From: Bubalus kerabau
Lineage: Eukaryota; Chordata; Mammalia; Artiodactyla; Bovidae
Direction of reading: 5' to 3'
Length of the DNA stretch: 64,000 bases
Assembly (NCBI RefSeq): GCF_029407905.1
Contig: NC_073641.1
Coordinates: forward strand, 14,801,001 to 14,865,000
Of the stretch, positions 23,130-34,870 are shown one piece after another (within the stretch, counting starts at the first letter, position 1; each line of letters opens with the position of its first letter). The notes beneath the pieces were generated by a model that was given only the letters and a program-made list of their open reading frames with translations, did not search any database and was not told where the DNA came from. The position numbers were made by a program, and so were the translations under genes.

Positions 23130-23285
23130 CAGCAGTGTTCACACATCAGGGGGGTCAGTTGCCCAGGAAGTCTGTTCCAAATGCAGGTAGCTGAGACCCA
23201 CCCCTCCTGGATGCTGATGCAGTCCTGGAGCGGGGCCCGGAATCTGCCTCCTCGATGGGCCCCAGGGGACCTGAGGCAGGTGCTT
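23130..23285 (+). mobile_element. MER5-like MITE
   Basis: 'ctgagacccacccctcctgg' followed by 'gagcggggcccggaatctgc' matches the centre of MER5A. The ends are decayed. It lies under the 190-codon minus-strand frame at 23139-23711, which argues against that frame being a gene. Confidence 0.6.
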
Positions 23286-23344
23286 GGGCCACACTGGGTC
23301 GAATGCTGACTTGGCCATCTCCACCCAGCACCTGCAAGAGTGCT

Positions 23345-23513
23345 TCTGGATAAAGAGCTGGAGGCCTGGGCTCAACTCCCACCTCTTGTTGCTCAGGAGT
23401 GTCAGGACCCGGGCAAAGTTATCTGATGTCTCTGGATGTCTTTTCCTGTCAAATACAGAGAATGGAAATGATCTCTCAGGCTCCCTTCTAGCTCTGAAAT
23501 ACCATGACTGTGA
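23345..23513 (+). mobile_element. MIR-family SINE
   Basis: The order is 'gcctgggctcaactccc', 'gacccgggcaaagttatctg', then 'atgatctctcaggctccc' and 'ttctagctctgaaatacc', which is a MIR head plus the MIR3-style end. Confidence 0.7.
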
Positions 23514-24781
23514 AAAGTGCGTGTGACAGCAAGCCTGGTAGCCTGACACATTTTTGCTTCCTGAACTCTCCAAGTTAGCACCTTCGGTGTGCACAGGGAT
23601 GCACCTGGGTGTGAGGGGGGATACCAGACTGGATTTGCGAGCATCGCTGTTCAAACCGCCTAGAGTTGAACACGTGCTCTGCCACAGTCTCTCTTGTGAC
23701 CAAAGGCGCATGTCCTGTGACTAGGAGGTCAGAGGTGCAGGTGACACGGAAGGGTGTCAACAACCGGCCAGATGCGAGGGAGGCCTGCCCAGCCCCTTGG
23801 GCTCTTCAGATGGAGCATCTTGCTCCCACGTGTGTATGCGCTCCAAGTCAAGGGACCGCTGCTCTCAAGAAGACTAATCCCGTGTCTGCCCAGGGGAAAG
23901 GCCATCACTGCAGTCTTGACTCTTTACTACTTTAGATTTGCCTTCCAGGGGGAGATGTGGGGGAAGAATGGCACCCGAGGGATGGAGGGAGACCTTGGTG
24001 TCGCTTCAGCACGGGCACACCTGCACCAAGAGCTTTTCTCCCCCGAGAAGAACAGTGCTTGTTCACTCTTCTCTGTGAAACCACAGCTTGTTTGTTCAGT
24101 AAACAAAGCATCTGAATTAATAGGGGGTCTAAAGAAGCTGGGGGGAAAGGCCTTGCCCTAAAATAAGATCTGTGGGCAGTGCAGACACTGAGCGCACAGC
24201 TGGGCTGGCACTCTCATTCCTCTTTAATTACTAAGGGCGGGGGCTCAGCAGCAGGGATGGAGGGGACTGTCCACAAGGACAGGAGGGACCCTGAAGGGGG
24301 ATGAACGAGAGCACAGAGACAGGCCTCGTAACTGCTGCCTGGCTCTTCCCTTATTTCCTTCTCAGACAAGCAAATAAATTAGATTACCAGCCAGTGAATC
24401 CTATAAAGAAAAAAAAAAAAAAAAGTCCATGGAACTCTGCCTTGATCTGGTGTCTCTTTCCAGTACGAAAAGAGCCAGGAACTAAAAAATTGAAAGAGAC
24501 CCAGGTTCACAAAGTGTATTTCCAGCCATTCCTGGCTCAACCTTCAATCTAGGAGCAGCATTTCAAGTGGAGGCCACAGACCGGATGTTAACAATAAAGC
24601 CAGGCTCTGCTATGGATATCACATTCTCCTTCATTCTTCAGGGTGAACAAGATCAGCCTTTATCCAAAGGGGGAAAACAGGAGTTAGTTACACTCAGGGA
24701 GTTTGTAAATTCATGTGCTAAAGAACAATAATATTTGAGTAATAGCAACTGTAACATGAAGAAAAAAAATCTACACTGAGC
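23514..24781. other. GC-richer unique DNA
   Basis: This is the most GC-rich unique stretch in the window, with scattered CpG but no dense island. The overlapping frames at 23666-23935 and 23754-24161 show no domain. An A14-15 run lies near 24410-24424. I cannot support an exon. Confidence 0.4.
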
Positions 24782-24877
24782 TTCAGTTCAGTTGCTCAGT
24801 CGTGTCCAACTCTTTGCGACCCAATGGACTGCAGCATGCCAGGCTTCCCTGTGCATCATCAACTCTCAGCTATTCAG
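24782..24877 (-). mobile_element. BovB LINE 3' tip, reversed
   Basis: It begins with the complement of the BovB terminus ('ttcagttcagttgctcag') and stops after about 95 bases, an extreme 5' truncation. Confidence 0.8.
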
Positions 24878-25047
24878 AATATAGGCCTTGGAGGATGACA
24901 AATTCCACCATCAGCCCAAAGGCACTGGACAAGTGAAAGCCATTTGACAGTCCTGCACAGAGCACAGTGGAGAGTGTGCATGCTCAAAAGCGCCGCTCCA
25001 ACACAGGGGAAAGCTTGCAACCCACCGAGAAGCCCACAGCTTTCATC

Positions 25048-25388
25048 TCATTGTTGTCCGGCCACTCAGTCATGTCTGACTCTTTGTGACCCCATGGACT
25101 GCAGCACGCCAGGCTTCCCTGTCCTCCACTATCTCCCGGAGTTTGCTCTAACTCATGTCCCTTGAGTGAGTGATGCCATCCAACCATCTCATCCTCTGTT
25201 GCCCCTTTCTCCTCCTGTCCTCAATCTTTCCTAGCATCAGGGTCTTTTCCAATGAGTTCGCTCTTCGCATCAGGTGGCCAAAGTACTGGAGTTTCAGCTT
25301 CAGCATCAGTCCTTCCATTGAATATTCAGGACTGATTTCCTTTAGGATGGACTGGTTGGATCTCCTTGTAGTCCAAGGGACTCTTTAG
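25048..25388 (-). mobile_element. BovB LINE 3' end, reversed
   Basis: It covers the complement of the BovB interval from just inside the 3' terminus ('gtcatgtctgactctttg') to 'ttgtagtccaagggactc'. At the recurrently mutated codon it reads CAA in the sense frame (25199-25201 on the plus strand is ttg). Confidence 0.92.
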
Positions 25389-25986
25389 AACTGCTATAAT
25401 GGTGTAGCTCTGGGTGCTTTTCATACAGCACAGTTGCTCTAGGAGTACCAAGTTTATCAAGTTTAAGCAGAAAGCAAGAAAGAGGGCTAGAAGGTTATGG
25501 CAGCTGGGAAGGAAAAAATTTCACCAGGCTCCCTCTTTTGTGGGGTCTACACACAAGGCTTCTAAGTGGCTTCTCTCCTCTGTTAGGGACCAGAGACAGC
25601 AAACGCCACACACAGAAGGGGTTTGGGACCCACGCCTGCCACCAGCGCAGCTGCCCCCACGGTGCTTCTGAAACAGCTTTCTGAACACAGAGCGCCCTTG
25701 AGTTCTGCCAGCAAGGGAGGCCTTGTCCACTCAGCCACATCCGGTCATCACCACATCTGGTCAATTCTATCTCCGAAATACAACTTGGATCTGCCACCTC
25801 CTGACCAACCCCCTTGGCAGCTTTGATCCCGGCCCTTATCTCCCCTCTGAACTATCACCGCATCCCGTCTACCTCGAGTCTCACATCACCGTCATTTGTT
25901 GCCACTGGCACAGGAACCTTTCCAAAATCTAATCAGATAAAGCACTCGCCAGCTCTCTATTTTTCAAATGCTCTCAATTTTCACAA
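25389..25986. other. unique DNA
   Basis: Several overlapping frames of 67-100 codons lie on both strands. None shows a domain, and their mutual overlap suggests chance. Confidence 0.4.
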
Positions 25987-26114
25987 CAGAGGGTTCTCAG
26001 ACTCTGTGGGACTTCGCATTTGGATAAGCCTGGCCCCACCTTGAGAGAATCCCAGCTGATGGGGGAGTTGGGTCCATGAATGTACCTTTTCAGCGTGTTC
26101 ACCAGGTGATGGAG
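25987..26114 (+). mobile_element. MER5-like MITE
   Basis: 'ggttctcagactctgtggg', 'aagcctggccccacc' and 'tgttcaccaggtgatgg' follow the order of a MER5A relic. Confidence 0.55.
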
Positions 26115-27276
26115 AGCTGGCCATGTTTACCTTCAGAGGAGCTTTCATTGCCCCAGAACAATACATGAAGAGAGAGGTTAGAGATTGGGAAGAGCAATGC
26201 CCGAGTGAGTCCAGGGATCAGCACAGACTTTTACAGCGTGGTTTCTCATGACTGTACATTTCCAACTTGGGATCCTTTACAAGGCTGTAATTTTCAAATC
26301 GTGCTGCAGGCTGACTACTTTTATGCTAATCTCTCAATAAATACCTCTGCTGAAGACACAAACACTGGCTGGCATCATAAAGGCCAAAAATCTGGAAAAC
26401 ATCATTTTTTCAACTTTTAATTTCCACTCTGGGGCCAGGCCCTAGAACTTGCCTCAGTTGCAATAATGAATGCAAGAGGTACTCAATAAACGTCCACCGA
26501 GGTGCATGGCAATCGATGCAGCCTACACAGTGTACAAAGCCCAAAAAGCTGCTCCTCCACTAAATGACCTTCCAAAAGGAGATGTTCCAGGAACAAACTC
26601 TTTAGCCCAATTCCCAATACTGGATGATGAATCAATATGTAATTTTCTTGACAGAATTATTATTTTGCAACTTGTTTATATTTTTTAAAGTATGAAAGAG
26701 ACTGCTCGAAGTCTCTGGCAAGTTAAACTCCCATAACAATTACTTTTAGAATTTACTTCATCAGCCAGACAATTCTAACATACTGACATCTGAAGGATGA
26801 AAATAAGTTTAAAGGAAACACCTTTAATGGGAAACCACGAGCCCCCTAAAGGGTGGCCACTTGGGTTATGGCAGCCTGATGCCAATTAAGAAAAACGTCC
26901 TTCTCAGCAAGTGCTCAGTTGATTGGTTTATGAGCTCATCTTCTCAAATCAAATATTGATCATCTCACGTAGCTCCCTTTGATAAGAACTTCCCTTCCAG
27001 CTTTATGATAAATTAATATTCCCAGGTCTGAAAGTTACTCTGAGTCTTTTGCTAACCTCGTACAGATATTAAAAAGTGTTCAATAGCCTTGTGAGGAGAG
27101 CTTTAGGGGAATTTCAACCATCAGGCAACTTTAAAACCTGTGACAACAGTGTTTGCAAATATGCCAGTGAAACGTTTGAAACGGACCCATGACCTAGCTG
27201 CTCACAGTGAGTGGTCACAAGCATTGGGCAATTTATGACACTTCCCTTCAAGGTGGACTCACCTAGCTCTTGGTAT
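26115..27276. other. unique AT-rich DNA
   Basis: A possible L2 or MIR tail ('ggtactcaataaacg' at about 26477) is the only repeat hint. The part at 26700-27200 is repeat-free. Confidence 0.4.
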
Positions 27277-27288
27277 TAGAAACCCCTG

Positions 27289-27505
27289 TTTTTTTTGGCT
27301 GCACTGGGCCTCGGTTGCTGTGCGTGGAGGCTTCCTTGAGTTACAGTAAGCAGGAGCTACTCTCTGTCGCAGTACACGGGCTCTTAGGGGCACGGGCTTC
27401 AATAGCGGCTCCTCAGCATGTGAGATCTCTCTGGACCAGGGATTGAACTCGTGACCCCTGCACCAGCAGGCAGATTCTTAACCACTGGCCCACCAGAGAA
27501 GTCCC
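27289..27505 (-). mobile_element. CHR-type tRNA SINE, reversed
   Basis: It begins with a T-run and 'tggctgcactgggcctcgg', and ends 'ccactggcccaccagagaag', the complement of a CHR head. An imperfect target duplication ('tagaaacccctg' at 27277-27288, 'tagaaatcctg' at 27506-27516) flanks it. Confidence 0.85.
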
Positions 27506-27516
27506 TAGAAATCCTG

Positions 27517-28410
27517 AGATCCACTGGCTTCAGCTTCACCTCTATGGTCACACCACCTACCCCTGCTTCTGGATGCCTGCCTGTATGTGCAGGCAGCGGC
27601 CACACTCCCCAGGTCTCCAGGGGAACAACTCACCCCTTTAACTGCCCCTCACATGCCATGATTTTATATCCCTTTGCATTCCTGTCACTCTCTGCCCCCC
27701 CAAAAGCATTCTTAATTGTGGCCAGAATCAACGCATACCTCATATGTCACAGGATCCCAGGAAAGTAACAGGGAAATCCCTCCTTTGTGATGGACACTTT
27801 ATTTTCACAAACACTGTAAGATCACCTTAAGAGTTTTGTCTGTTTTTTTAAAAAAGACGTCAAACTATTGACTCACACAAGGCTTCCATTCAACTGGGAT
27901 GTTCAAGGCACTTCCACTTGTGATGCTGTAAAGTGCTAACTTCTTTATCCAACACGTAAACACTGCTGGTTTTTCAAATATCAGAATAAGGCATAGTATC
28001 TATTCCCTATGAAATTTCATCCCGTTAGAGTCAGCTCTTTGTCCCAATGTACTTACTATATCCATTCCCGCTTAACTTCAAAAGCGGGTCTCATGCGCAC
28101 CCCCTGATGTTCTCAGCCAAGTCGTGAAGGAGCCTGGACATGCCCTCCAGAGATGCCTCAGGGCATCACTCACATTACCCAACAATCTCTGAGGTCAGAT
28201 GTTCCATCAGTTATGACTTGTACATGAGGCACTGGGCTGGTGGGGGAGTTTAGCAAAGATCTTTCTAAAATTCAGAATAACCATCTTTGTGCCACTCACT
28301 GTAACTGAAGCATCCCAACAAAAAGGAGTTTTATTTGTTCTGAATGGCCCATAGTTAACCTTGCTGGTTCCCAAAGGCGATCTCTGTTACATGACTCCTG
28401 TAGTGACCAC
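27517..28410. other. unique DNA
   Basis: I see no exon or named repeat. Confidence 0.4.
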
Positions 28411-28424
28411 ATACCATCCCTGAA

Positions 28425-28630
28425 AGTGAAGTTGCTCAGTCGTGTCCGACTCTTCGCAACCCCATGGACTCTAGCCTACCACACTCCTTGGTCCATGGGA
28501 TTTTCCAGGCAAGAGTGCTGGAGTGGGTTGCCATTTCCTTCTCCAGAGGATCTTCCTGACCCATGGATCGAACCTGGGTCTCCCGCATTATAGGCAGACG
28601 CTTTACCGTCTGAGTCGTGGTGGCTCAGAT
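28425..28630 (-). mobile_element. Bov-tA SINE, reversed
   Basis: This is a full-length reversed copy, from 'agttgctcagtcgtgtccg' to 'ctgagtcgtggtggctc'. The target duplication 'ataccatccctgaa' / 'acaccatccctgaa' lies at 28411-28424 and 28631-28644. The frame starting at 28523 lies partly in this SINE. Confidence 0.93.
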
Positions 28631-29380
28631 ACACCATCCCTGAATGCTCTCCAATTTTTGGACACTCTTCCTACACACGAGGGTTCTATTAGTGAGGGAG
28701 ACTTGGTGGGGATGAGGGAGCCTCACTTTCTTCTAAAGAAAGTACAAAGGAAGCTAAATACATGCATCTCTTGCCAGAACACAGGTAGTTTGAGCTCAGC
28801 AAACTGCTGTGCCTACCTGGGATTCTGCGTTTGCAGGGAATGGCTCAAAAAAAGCCAGGGCAATTCACAACGCATGCTGGTGGCAGAGTCAAGAGCCCAA
28901 GCAGGCGGCAATGAATGTCTAAAAGCAGGGCCAGTGAGAGTTTTCTGACAACTTTCCCTCAGCATAAGCTGACTGCTTTAACTCTCTGGCTTTCTTAGTG
29001 TCTGGTATTTCCTGAGACTGGTTGTCTCGTGCTCCCATCAAGATATCTAATATCCCTCTAATAAGACCCATCTCTATTTAAGTTAATCAGAGTTAGACTC
29101 TGCTGTTCACAACCAAGGACTGTTAACAGTATCACAGTCAATCAGGCTAGAACACTGCCCAATGTCTACACCAAGATGCACTCCACCTCTTATCTCCTTT
29201 AGAAAGTAGAGAACACCATCTCCATTTCTGGCGCCGTTCTCACCCTAGGAGTTCTGAAGGCTGGGTCAGCTGTAAGTTCAGCAATTTCATCCATACATTT
29301 TTCTCAGTGCACTGGGATGCAACTCATCCAAAACAAAGACTCTGAACTCATTTAGATGGAAAGGTGCTTTTTGTCCAGTC

Positions 29381-29416
29381 TTTTCACTCATCTTAGGTTT
29401 CTAAGATGAGTGAAAA
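29381..29416. repeat. perfect 16-bp inverted repeat, 4-nt loop
   Basis: 'ttttcactcatcttag' at 29381-29396 and its exact complement 'ctaagatgagtgaaaa' at 29401-29416 enclose 'gttt'. Pairing stops at both outer ends. I see no terminator, RNA gene or transposon end that explains it. Confidence 0.95.
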
Positions 29417-30198
29417 CCCTCTTCCCAAGGTTTGTTCCTACCATTCCTAATCAGCTTAACATTCTCTTTAAGGAGGAAGCAAAACAGAACCTTAGTAGTT
29501 TTAATCTTCTCTGTCATCCATCCAGAACTCCCATAAATACTCTCATTATCTCTGTGACTGCCCATGAGGTCTAGAAACTCTCTGATAGCAAAGCAAGCAA
29601 GGGGTTAACCTATGGGTGTAGTATTCAAAAGGAAGCCAGGCACTCTCCCCCAAACTATTACCTATTACCTTTCTCCTTCTCTCAAAAAGTTAGTCATTAC
29701 ACTTTGTCCCCAGCACAAGTCAATAAAATAATTTTATTCCCAAGTCACACTTCCCAAGGTTAGACTATAAAAATTCCCACATCACATAGTCATTCTTATT
29801 TTAAGGGAACATCAGATGCTATGATTCGATGGCTAGGCACATTCTTGTGAAACTTTAATTTCACGTTATAGATCTAAGTTCTTTTCTGGGAAACAAAGCT
29901 GAGATTAACAGATTTTCCATAACATGACTTTTCAGATTTTGTGAAATCTAGGAAGCCTTATACTACATAATGCTGTTTTTAAATGTTTACCTAAACATAA
30001 AAATGCAAAGTACAATTTCATTTAGATGACCAGTTTGTTATGTTGACAAAAGTTAAAGGCTCAAAAGCCATTAAAGAAGCTAAACCTTTCAACTATTTCA
30101 GTGAAGTTGAAACTGGTCTGTCAACAGAGTAGTTAAAAAATCTAGACTATTAAGAGTTCAAATAGATAAAAATACAGCAATTTATGTTTTGGAAAGGC

Positions 30199-30226
30199 AC
30201 AGTGATCTCACAGGAGAGATCACTGT
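30199..30226. repeat. perfect 11-bp inverted repeat, 6-nt loop
   Basis: 'acagtgatctc' at 30199-30209 and 'gagatcactgt' at 30216-30226 enclose 'acagga'. Confidence 0.93.
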
Positions 30227-30691
30227 AAGTAAAAATGATGTTCCTTCAAAATTAAGACACAATAACTACTTTCAGAAAAATATAACACCAAGAAATGAGC
30301 CAGTTTAGTGGCCTAGGAATCCATAAATACAAACAACAAAAACACTGACTATGATATCATCAAAATTTAAAATTTCTGTATAGAGGATACATGAATGAAG
30401 TCAATAAATAGCTGAGGATTGTAGGGAGATACAATTTTATACATATACAACGGTACAGATAATTCGTTTCTACAATCAGGTATATAAAAACCTCGACAAA
30501 TCGACAAAAGAAAGATACCTTCATTAGAAAAACAAGGGTGTGAGCAAGCAATCTGCTGAAAAGAAAACTACACATTAAAAAATATGTAGTTGATGACATG
30601 CTCAAACACACTGGTAATCAGAGAAAAACTATGAGAACAAGGAGTTACTACCTGACACCATTCAAGTTGGCAAATATCAGCAAAGTGCATA

Positions 30692-30895
30692 AGTGCTAAG
30701 ACACGTCAGTCGTATCTGACTCTGTGCAACCCTATGGACGGTAGCCCACCAGGCTCCTCTGTCCATGGGATTCTCCAAGTAAGAATACTGGAGTGGGTTA
30801 CCGTGCCCCCCTCCAAGGGATCTTCCCAACGCAGGGATCGAACCTGTGTTTCTGACGCCTCCCGCACTGGCAGGCAGGTTATCACTAGTGGCACC
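30692..30895 (-). mobile_element. Bov-tA SINE, reversed
   Basis: Reversed body from 'gctaagacacgtcagtcgt' to 'aggcaggttatcactagtgg'. The host DNA on both sides reads as L1. Confidence 0.9.
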
Positions 30896-31082
30896 AGCGG
30901 ACAATACCTAGTGCAGGCAGGTATGTGGGGAAAGGGGAAAAGCTCACAGAAATGCACCTGGGGTGACCACTAGAGGGTGCACTTGGGCACTGGGGATGTA
31001 AAACCATGTATCTGCGTACCCTGTGACCCAACAGCTCTGCTCCTGTGTGAAGGTCCACGAAAGTGCTCTCACAGAACCAGAA

Positions 31083-31384
31083 AGTCAAAGCCGCTCAGTC
31101 GTGTCCAGCTCTTTGCAACCCCATGGACTATGGGAATCCTCCAGGCCAGGATACTGGAATGGGTAGCCTTTCCTTCTCCAGGGGATCTTCCCAACCCGGG
31201 GATTGAACCCAGGTCTCCCACATTGCAGGTGGATTCTTTACCAGCTGAGCCACAAAGGAAGCCCAAGAATACTGGCGTGGGTAGCCTATCCCTTCTCCAG
31301 TGAATCTTCCCAACCCAGGAATCGAACCAGGGTCTCCTGCACTGCAGGTGGATTCCTTACCAACTGAGCCACCAGGGAAGCCCT
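31083..31384 (-). mobile_element. Bov-tA SINE dimer, reversed
   Basis: Two reversed units lie in tandem. The complete one is 31083-31263, and it carries the short 'catggactatgg' variant of the body. A head-only unit follows at 31264-31384. In sense orientation the head-only unit stops at 'gccagtattct' and passes directly to 'tgggcttcctttgtggc', the same junction as in the 1284 dimer. One target duplication, 'acagaaccaga' at 31072-31082 and 31385-31395, encloses both units. Confidence 0.9.
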
Positions 31385-31760
31385 ACAGAACCAGAGGCAG
31401 CATCAACAGGAATGCTCACTGGAGAGTCCTTTGTGTCATCCCCTCTCTCTGGGGCCTAAGAGAGGTTGCACTCTGATAAAAGTGGCCCCTTACCCTGACA
31501 GGGCTTGCATTGCTGATGAGTGAAACTCTCCCAGGGTAAAATCAATGAACAGGTAATTAGGTGTAAAGGGATGTCCATGGCCCATGAAGTGAGACCTGGG
31601 AAGTGTCCGCCACACCACTGTGGGGTTACACATGCTGGATAATCAGGAGGCAGCCTAAGTACCAACCAATGACAAAGTAGAGAACTAAATGTGGGAGGCA
31701 GCCCAGGTGGCAGTTGGATACATGGATTTCATGTCTGCACAGCAACACAGAACTGATCTG

Positions 31761-33012
31761 AGAATCACTGTGTGGAGCAGACAAAAGCAGAAAGGTTTTA
31801 TACTACTTGCTTTTAAGATACTAGGTATCCTTTCTCTTTCTTCTACCTTGGAAATATCCCTGGGAATATAAACAATATAAAGAGAAGCAACATAAAATAT
31901 ATAATAAAAAATATAAATGCATTCAAATAATACTTTGCAATAGCTCAAGTAAAAAGATGCACTTAAATTGACTGCCCACTCAACTTGCAAAAAAAATATT
32001 TCCCAGGTGTCAATGGTGAGGGGTAATTTTTCACTGGGACCAGGAAAGGAAGCTAGGGAAGGCTAGGTCAGTATGCATAGCTGGGTAAGCCCAACTAAAG
32101 CCTATATATACATACGTATAATTCAGTTACATTTTGTTACTTGTAACCAACACTTACATAACATGGTTTGTATTCATAGCAGCACCAGACATCATAAAAC
32201 ACATGGGATATTTAATTTAAACAAAATTAAGGCACTTACACAGATTTGAAGGAATTAGAATATTCATGCACATCTTTGGTAAGTTTCTAGCTCAGCTAAA
32301 AATGGGAAAAATTAAGGTTGGTTTGCCAACATAATACTTGACATTATAAGATGCTTTTAAAATTACACAGCACTTTTTCCCCCAAATTTTAATGACATTA
32401 AGTACCTTGCAGAGTTGGTCATGCTTAACACAATCTAAGCTAATGAAACACTCGATGCAGTTGGTGAATCAGTTAGATTTTTCAGAATTATATTAGGGAA
32501 AAAATTAAGTTGGACATTGTGTAAGACCTCACTTGAGGGAGCTCAACTTGACCTCTCATAGTCCTTGCTCAGTCATGATGTTATAGGGGTTTGTGGTGGT
32601 GCATGGCTAACTCTTAAAGGGAATTATCCCCAAAATCATCACTTCTATGAACAAAAGAATATCTTATCGCTCTGGCAGATGCTATGGATTGGCTACCTCT
32701 AACAGATGGTTTTTCCTAGTCCTCCTCTAACAAAGAACTTGAAAATTTCACTTGCAGCTGAGGAAGCATGGAGCCCACTTTTGGCCAACATGACATTCAC
32801 AGAAATTGCTAGATCCATCTTAGGGAAAAATTTCTACCAAGGAGTAGACTAAGCTGGCAGGGCCTCTTTGGCCCTTTGCCATTCCCTCCCCACCACCAAG
32901 GCCTCTGCCTCCAATGAACATAAAAACAATGCCAAGAGTGAGGCAAGGGATAAAAGTCATGCCCCCAAGATGGTGGAATGGAAAGACAGGGTCTCCATTC
33001 TTAACAACATCC
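31761..33012. other. unique AT-rich DNA
   Basis: The first 200 bases may still be L1 3' UTR. The rest shows no exon or named repeat. Confidence 0.4.
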
Positions 33013-33021
33013 TTGAGCAGC

Positions 33022-33300
33022 CCTGCTGCTGCTGCTGCTAAGTCGCTTCAGTCGTGTCCGGCTCTTAGCGACCCCATGGACTGCAGCCTACCAGGCTCCT
33101 CCGTCCATGGGATTTTCCAGGCAAGAGTACTGGAGTGCGTTGCCATTTCCTTCTCCAATGCATGAAAGTGAAAAGTGAAAGTGAAGTCGCTCAGTTGTGT
33201 TCGACTCTTCACGACCCAATGGACTGCAGCCCACCAGGCTCCCCCGTCCATGGGATTTTCCAGGCAAGAGTACTGGAGTGGGGTGCCATTGCCTTTTCCG
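33022..33300 (-). mobile_element. Bov-A2 SINE, reversed
   Basis: A complete reversed dimeric Bov-A2 that begins with five to six CTG units, the complement of the AGC tail. A 9-bp target duplication 'ttgagcagc' lies at 33013-33021 and 33301-33309. Confidence 0.97.
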
Positions 33301-33309
33301 TTGAGCAGC

Positions 33310-33804
33310 GCTAGACCACCTATTTTCAGACTGTTTTTTAAGTTAAACAAAATCCATGCTGGGAAGCCACTACTAGTTGAGGTTCAGCTAAAGGCATTCC
33401 TAACTGATAGAGCAGCAATGAAAACATACGGAAACTGTGCAGCAATGCAATACATGAGCCATGTTTCAGTTTGTTCAAAAATGTTCACCTTTATCTCACC
33501 TTTTCAATTACAAAAGAGCAAAAACTTCATGTTTACTTCTCTAATGGACTTCCTAAACATAGCCTTTCATCTCCTTTGGAATGGACTCTGTGCTTGTTCT
33601 TATAAAGAAGTCAGCACCAAACTTGTGTTGTTATGTGCACACTCCCTGCAATCCTCAGTGAAAAGAAAACCTTGAAAGTTATTTTTCTCAGAATTTCCCC
33701 AGGCAAAACCTCCTGGAAAATTAGCATATTTTATCCAAAATACAACTCACATTCATCAGATAACATAATTAAGTGGCTTCCAGAATCCTGATTTGTCACA
33801 AACT
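33310..33804. other. unique DNA
   Basis: A frame that starts in the SINE runs through to 33675, but only the last part is unique and it has no recognisable domain. Confidence 0.4.
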
Positions 33805-33814
33805 CTGGAAAAAC

Positions 33815-34040
33815 TGGGGCTTCCCAGGTAGCACTAGTGGTAAAGAACCCGTTTGCCAACGCAGGAGACGTGAGAGACGCAGGTTCGATCCCTGGGTTGG
33901 GAAGATCCCCTGGAGGAGGGCATGGCAACCCACTCCAATATTCTTGCCTGGAGAATCCCATGGACAGAGAATCCTGGTGGGCAACAGTCCATAGGGTCAC
34001 ACAGAGGCGGACACAACTGAAGCGACTTAGCTCACACACG
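33815..34040 (+). mobile_element. Bov-tA SINE
   Basis: Full-length copy from 'ggggcttcccaggtagc' to 'ctgaagcgacttagctc', with a 10-base insertion before the B box. An imperfect duplication 'ctggaaaaac' / 'ctagaaaaat' lies at 33805-33814 and 34041-34050. Confidence 0.93.
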
Positions 34041-34050
34041 CTAGAAAAAT

Positions 34051-34574
34051 AGATCAACCCAGAAGAAAAGTAAATCAAAGATTAGGTAATGGCAAATTAT
34101 TTCAAATGAGTATTTTGAAAGTTAAAATATTTTAATTACATCTTTCCTAATACTGAGACCCACAAACAGCCAAGCAGATACACTGGAGAAGAATCTATAG
34201 AGCTATGACTGATTCCAAGTAACAGGAATTCCAAGAGGCATTTATATTTGACCTTGGAGCATTTGTTCTTATACTTCCTTTTGAATAAGATCAGGACACA
34301 CGCGACTGTAAGCTTCTGTAATAGCCTCACAGAAATTATACCCACGTAGTGCACAAGGTTAATTGCCACACCTTCACTGGGAATCACCCCAATTCTGCAG
34401 GGTAAACCAGCAAACCCTAACAGGGCTTTACAAAGCCCTGCACGTCCCAGCAGTAACCTGGCTTCCCCGGCTCGTGTCCTGTCACTTTCCCCTACTCGCT
34501 GAACGCTGGGCAGGCGTTCACACTTGGGAGATAAGCTCTGTCCTCCGACTCTGCCTTTGTCCCCTTTTCTCCTG
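34051..34574. other. unique DNA
   Basis: The 148-codon minus-strand frame at 34136-34582 has no recognisable domain and ends near an L2-like patch. I do not call it a gene. Confidence 0.4.
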
Positions 34575-34870
34575 GCAAACATCTATTCTTCATTCAAGGT
34601 GCAACTCACATGTCACTCTCTTTTCAAATGCTGACGCCAAGTGACCCAGGCCAAAAGTATAATTCCTTCCTCTATGCTCCCTGCTGAACTAGCTCACTCA
34701 TTCCAGAAACAGTGCCCCTAGGCACTGGCAGAGCTCCCCAGGCCCTTTTCTCCATTCTGGGTGTTGTGGATAATCGCTTCAAACACCCTCTGCAGCTCAC
34801 AGGGTCAAGTGCACACTCTCCTTGCCTGTCCGTCTTCTAAGTCCAGTGCGCTGCCGACCCTGGCTCTGTT
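34575..34870 (+). mobile_element. L2-like LINE fragment
   Basis: 'attcaaggtgcaactcac' and, later, 'cagggtcaagtgcacactc' resemble blocks of the L2 3' end. The evidence is limited to these two patches. Confidence 0.4.

Larger units (their letters stand above)
28645..30357. other. unique DNA with two perfect hairpins
   Basis: I see no exon. The notable structures are the inverted repeats at 29381-29416 and 30199-30226. Confidence 0.45.
30358..31760 (+). mobile_element. L1 (L1M type), end of ORF2 and 3' UTR, interrupted
   Basis: Decayed L1 sequence is recognisable from 'catcaaaatttaaaatttctg' through 'aacaaggagttactacctg' and 'gtaccctgtgacccaacagc' to 'ggcagcctaagtaccaacc'. No frame survives. 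A Bov-tA at 30692-30895 and a Bov-tA dimer at 31083-31384 interrupt it. The 3' limit is uncertain and could lie near 31950. Confidence 0.6.

Noticed and set aside
23139..23711. 190-codon minus-strand frame in GC-richer DNA
   Set aside because: It overlaps a MER5-like element and a MIR, has two other frames over it on the same strand, and shows no domain. Chance openness in GC-rich DNA is the simpler reading.
23500..24300. CpG island or promoter
   Set aside because: GC is raised, but CpG dinucleotides are scattered and no first exon or core promoter pattern is visible.
33022..33350. 100-codon minus-strand frame
   Set aside because: It is the sense reading of a Bov-A2 SINE. The same peptide-like pattern recurs in every Bov-A2 and Bov-tA copy.
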